DNA of 5,643 nt from Desulfobacterales bacterium C00003060 (GTDB lineage Bacteria > Desulfobacterota > Desulfobacteria > Desulfobacterales > C00003060), in NCBI GenBank assembly GCA_001751085.1, contig MAXP01000210.1:1-5643 (forward strand), given 5' to 3'. Within the stretch, counting starts at the first letter, position 1; every line of letters begins with the position of its first letter. Under the pieces are notes generated by a model. It was given only the letters and a program-made list of their open reading frames with translations, made no database searches and was not told the DNA's origin. A program made the translations under genes and the position numbers. This document shows positions 5,634 through 5,643 of the stretch, in pieces.

Positions 5634-5643
5634 ACTCACCGAG

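Noticed and set aside
5487..5643. tRNA or riboswitch in the pilM upstream region
   Set aside because: No cloverleaf or known aptamer pattern could be recognised; only the inverted repeat and promoter-like boxes are supported.
1..5643. Type II secretion or competence-only system instead of T4P
   Set aside because: The gene order and the PilM INLLP-partner pairing, PilP DPF motif and AMIN-bearing secretin are those of the T4P pilMNOPQ operon; Gsp operons use gspL/M/C/D architecture instead. DNA uptake as an additional role cannot be judged here.

Overview
The window holds one type IV pilus (T4P) alignment/secretin operon, read entirely on the minus strand in the classical order pilM-pilN-pilO-pilP-pilQ. 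The genes run from right to left: pilM (5486 down to 4431), pilN (4434-3862), pilO (3852-3244), pilP (3129-2320) and pilQ (2318 to beyond base 1). pilQ is open at the left edge and lacks only its extreme C-terminus. I translated it by hand: 772 complete codons without a stop, plus two bases of the next codon.

The products form one envelope-spanning machine. PilM is a cytoplasmic actin-like ATPase that binds the INLLP tail of PilN. PilN and PilO are bitopic inner-membrane proteins with periplasmic coiled coils and ferredoxin-like domains. PilP carries a long flexible linker and a C-terminal domain that contacts the periplasmic part of PilQ. PilQ is the outer-membrane secretin through which the pilus exits. 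Coupling is tight: pilM/pilN overlap by 4 bases (ATGA), pilN/pilO are 9 bases apart and pilP/pilQ 1 base apart. The one break is the 114-base pilO-pilP gap, which carries a short degenerate tandem repeat.

The organism looks like a Gram-negative bacterium of the Desulfobacterota ('Deltaproteobacteria') type. This is an inference from protein style (long PilP linker, double-AMIN PilQ), mid-range base composition and the 7-8 bp degenerate repeats between genes; it is not proven by the sequence.

Bases 5487-5643, upstream of pilM, contain a good Shine-Dalgarno, a plausible sigma-70-like promoter, a 14-bp perfect palindrome nested at the centre of an ~81-bp imperfect inverted repeat, and an 8-bp tandem duplication. 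No RNA gene, CRISPR, transposase or complete mobile element was seen. The core genes are ordinary T4P genes. The points most worth a second look are a lipoprotein-type signal on PilQ, short repeats that run into the pilP signal-peptide coding region, and the repeat structure upstream of pilM. I found no evidence of an undescribed multi-gene system.
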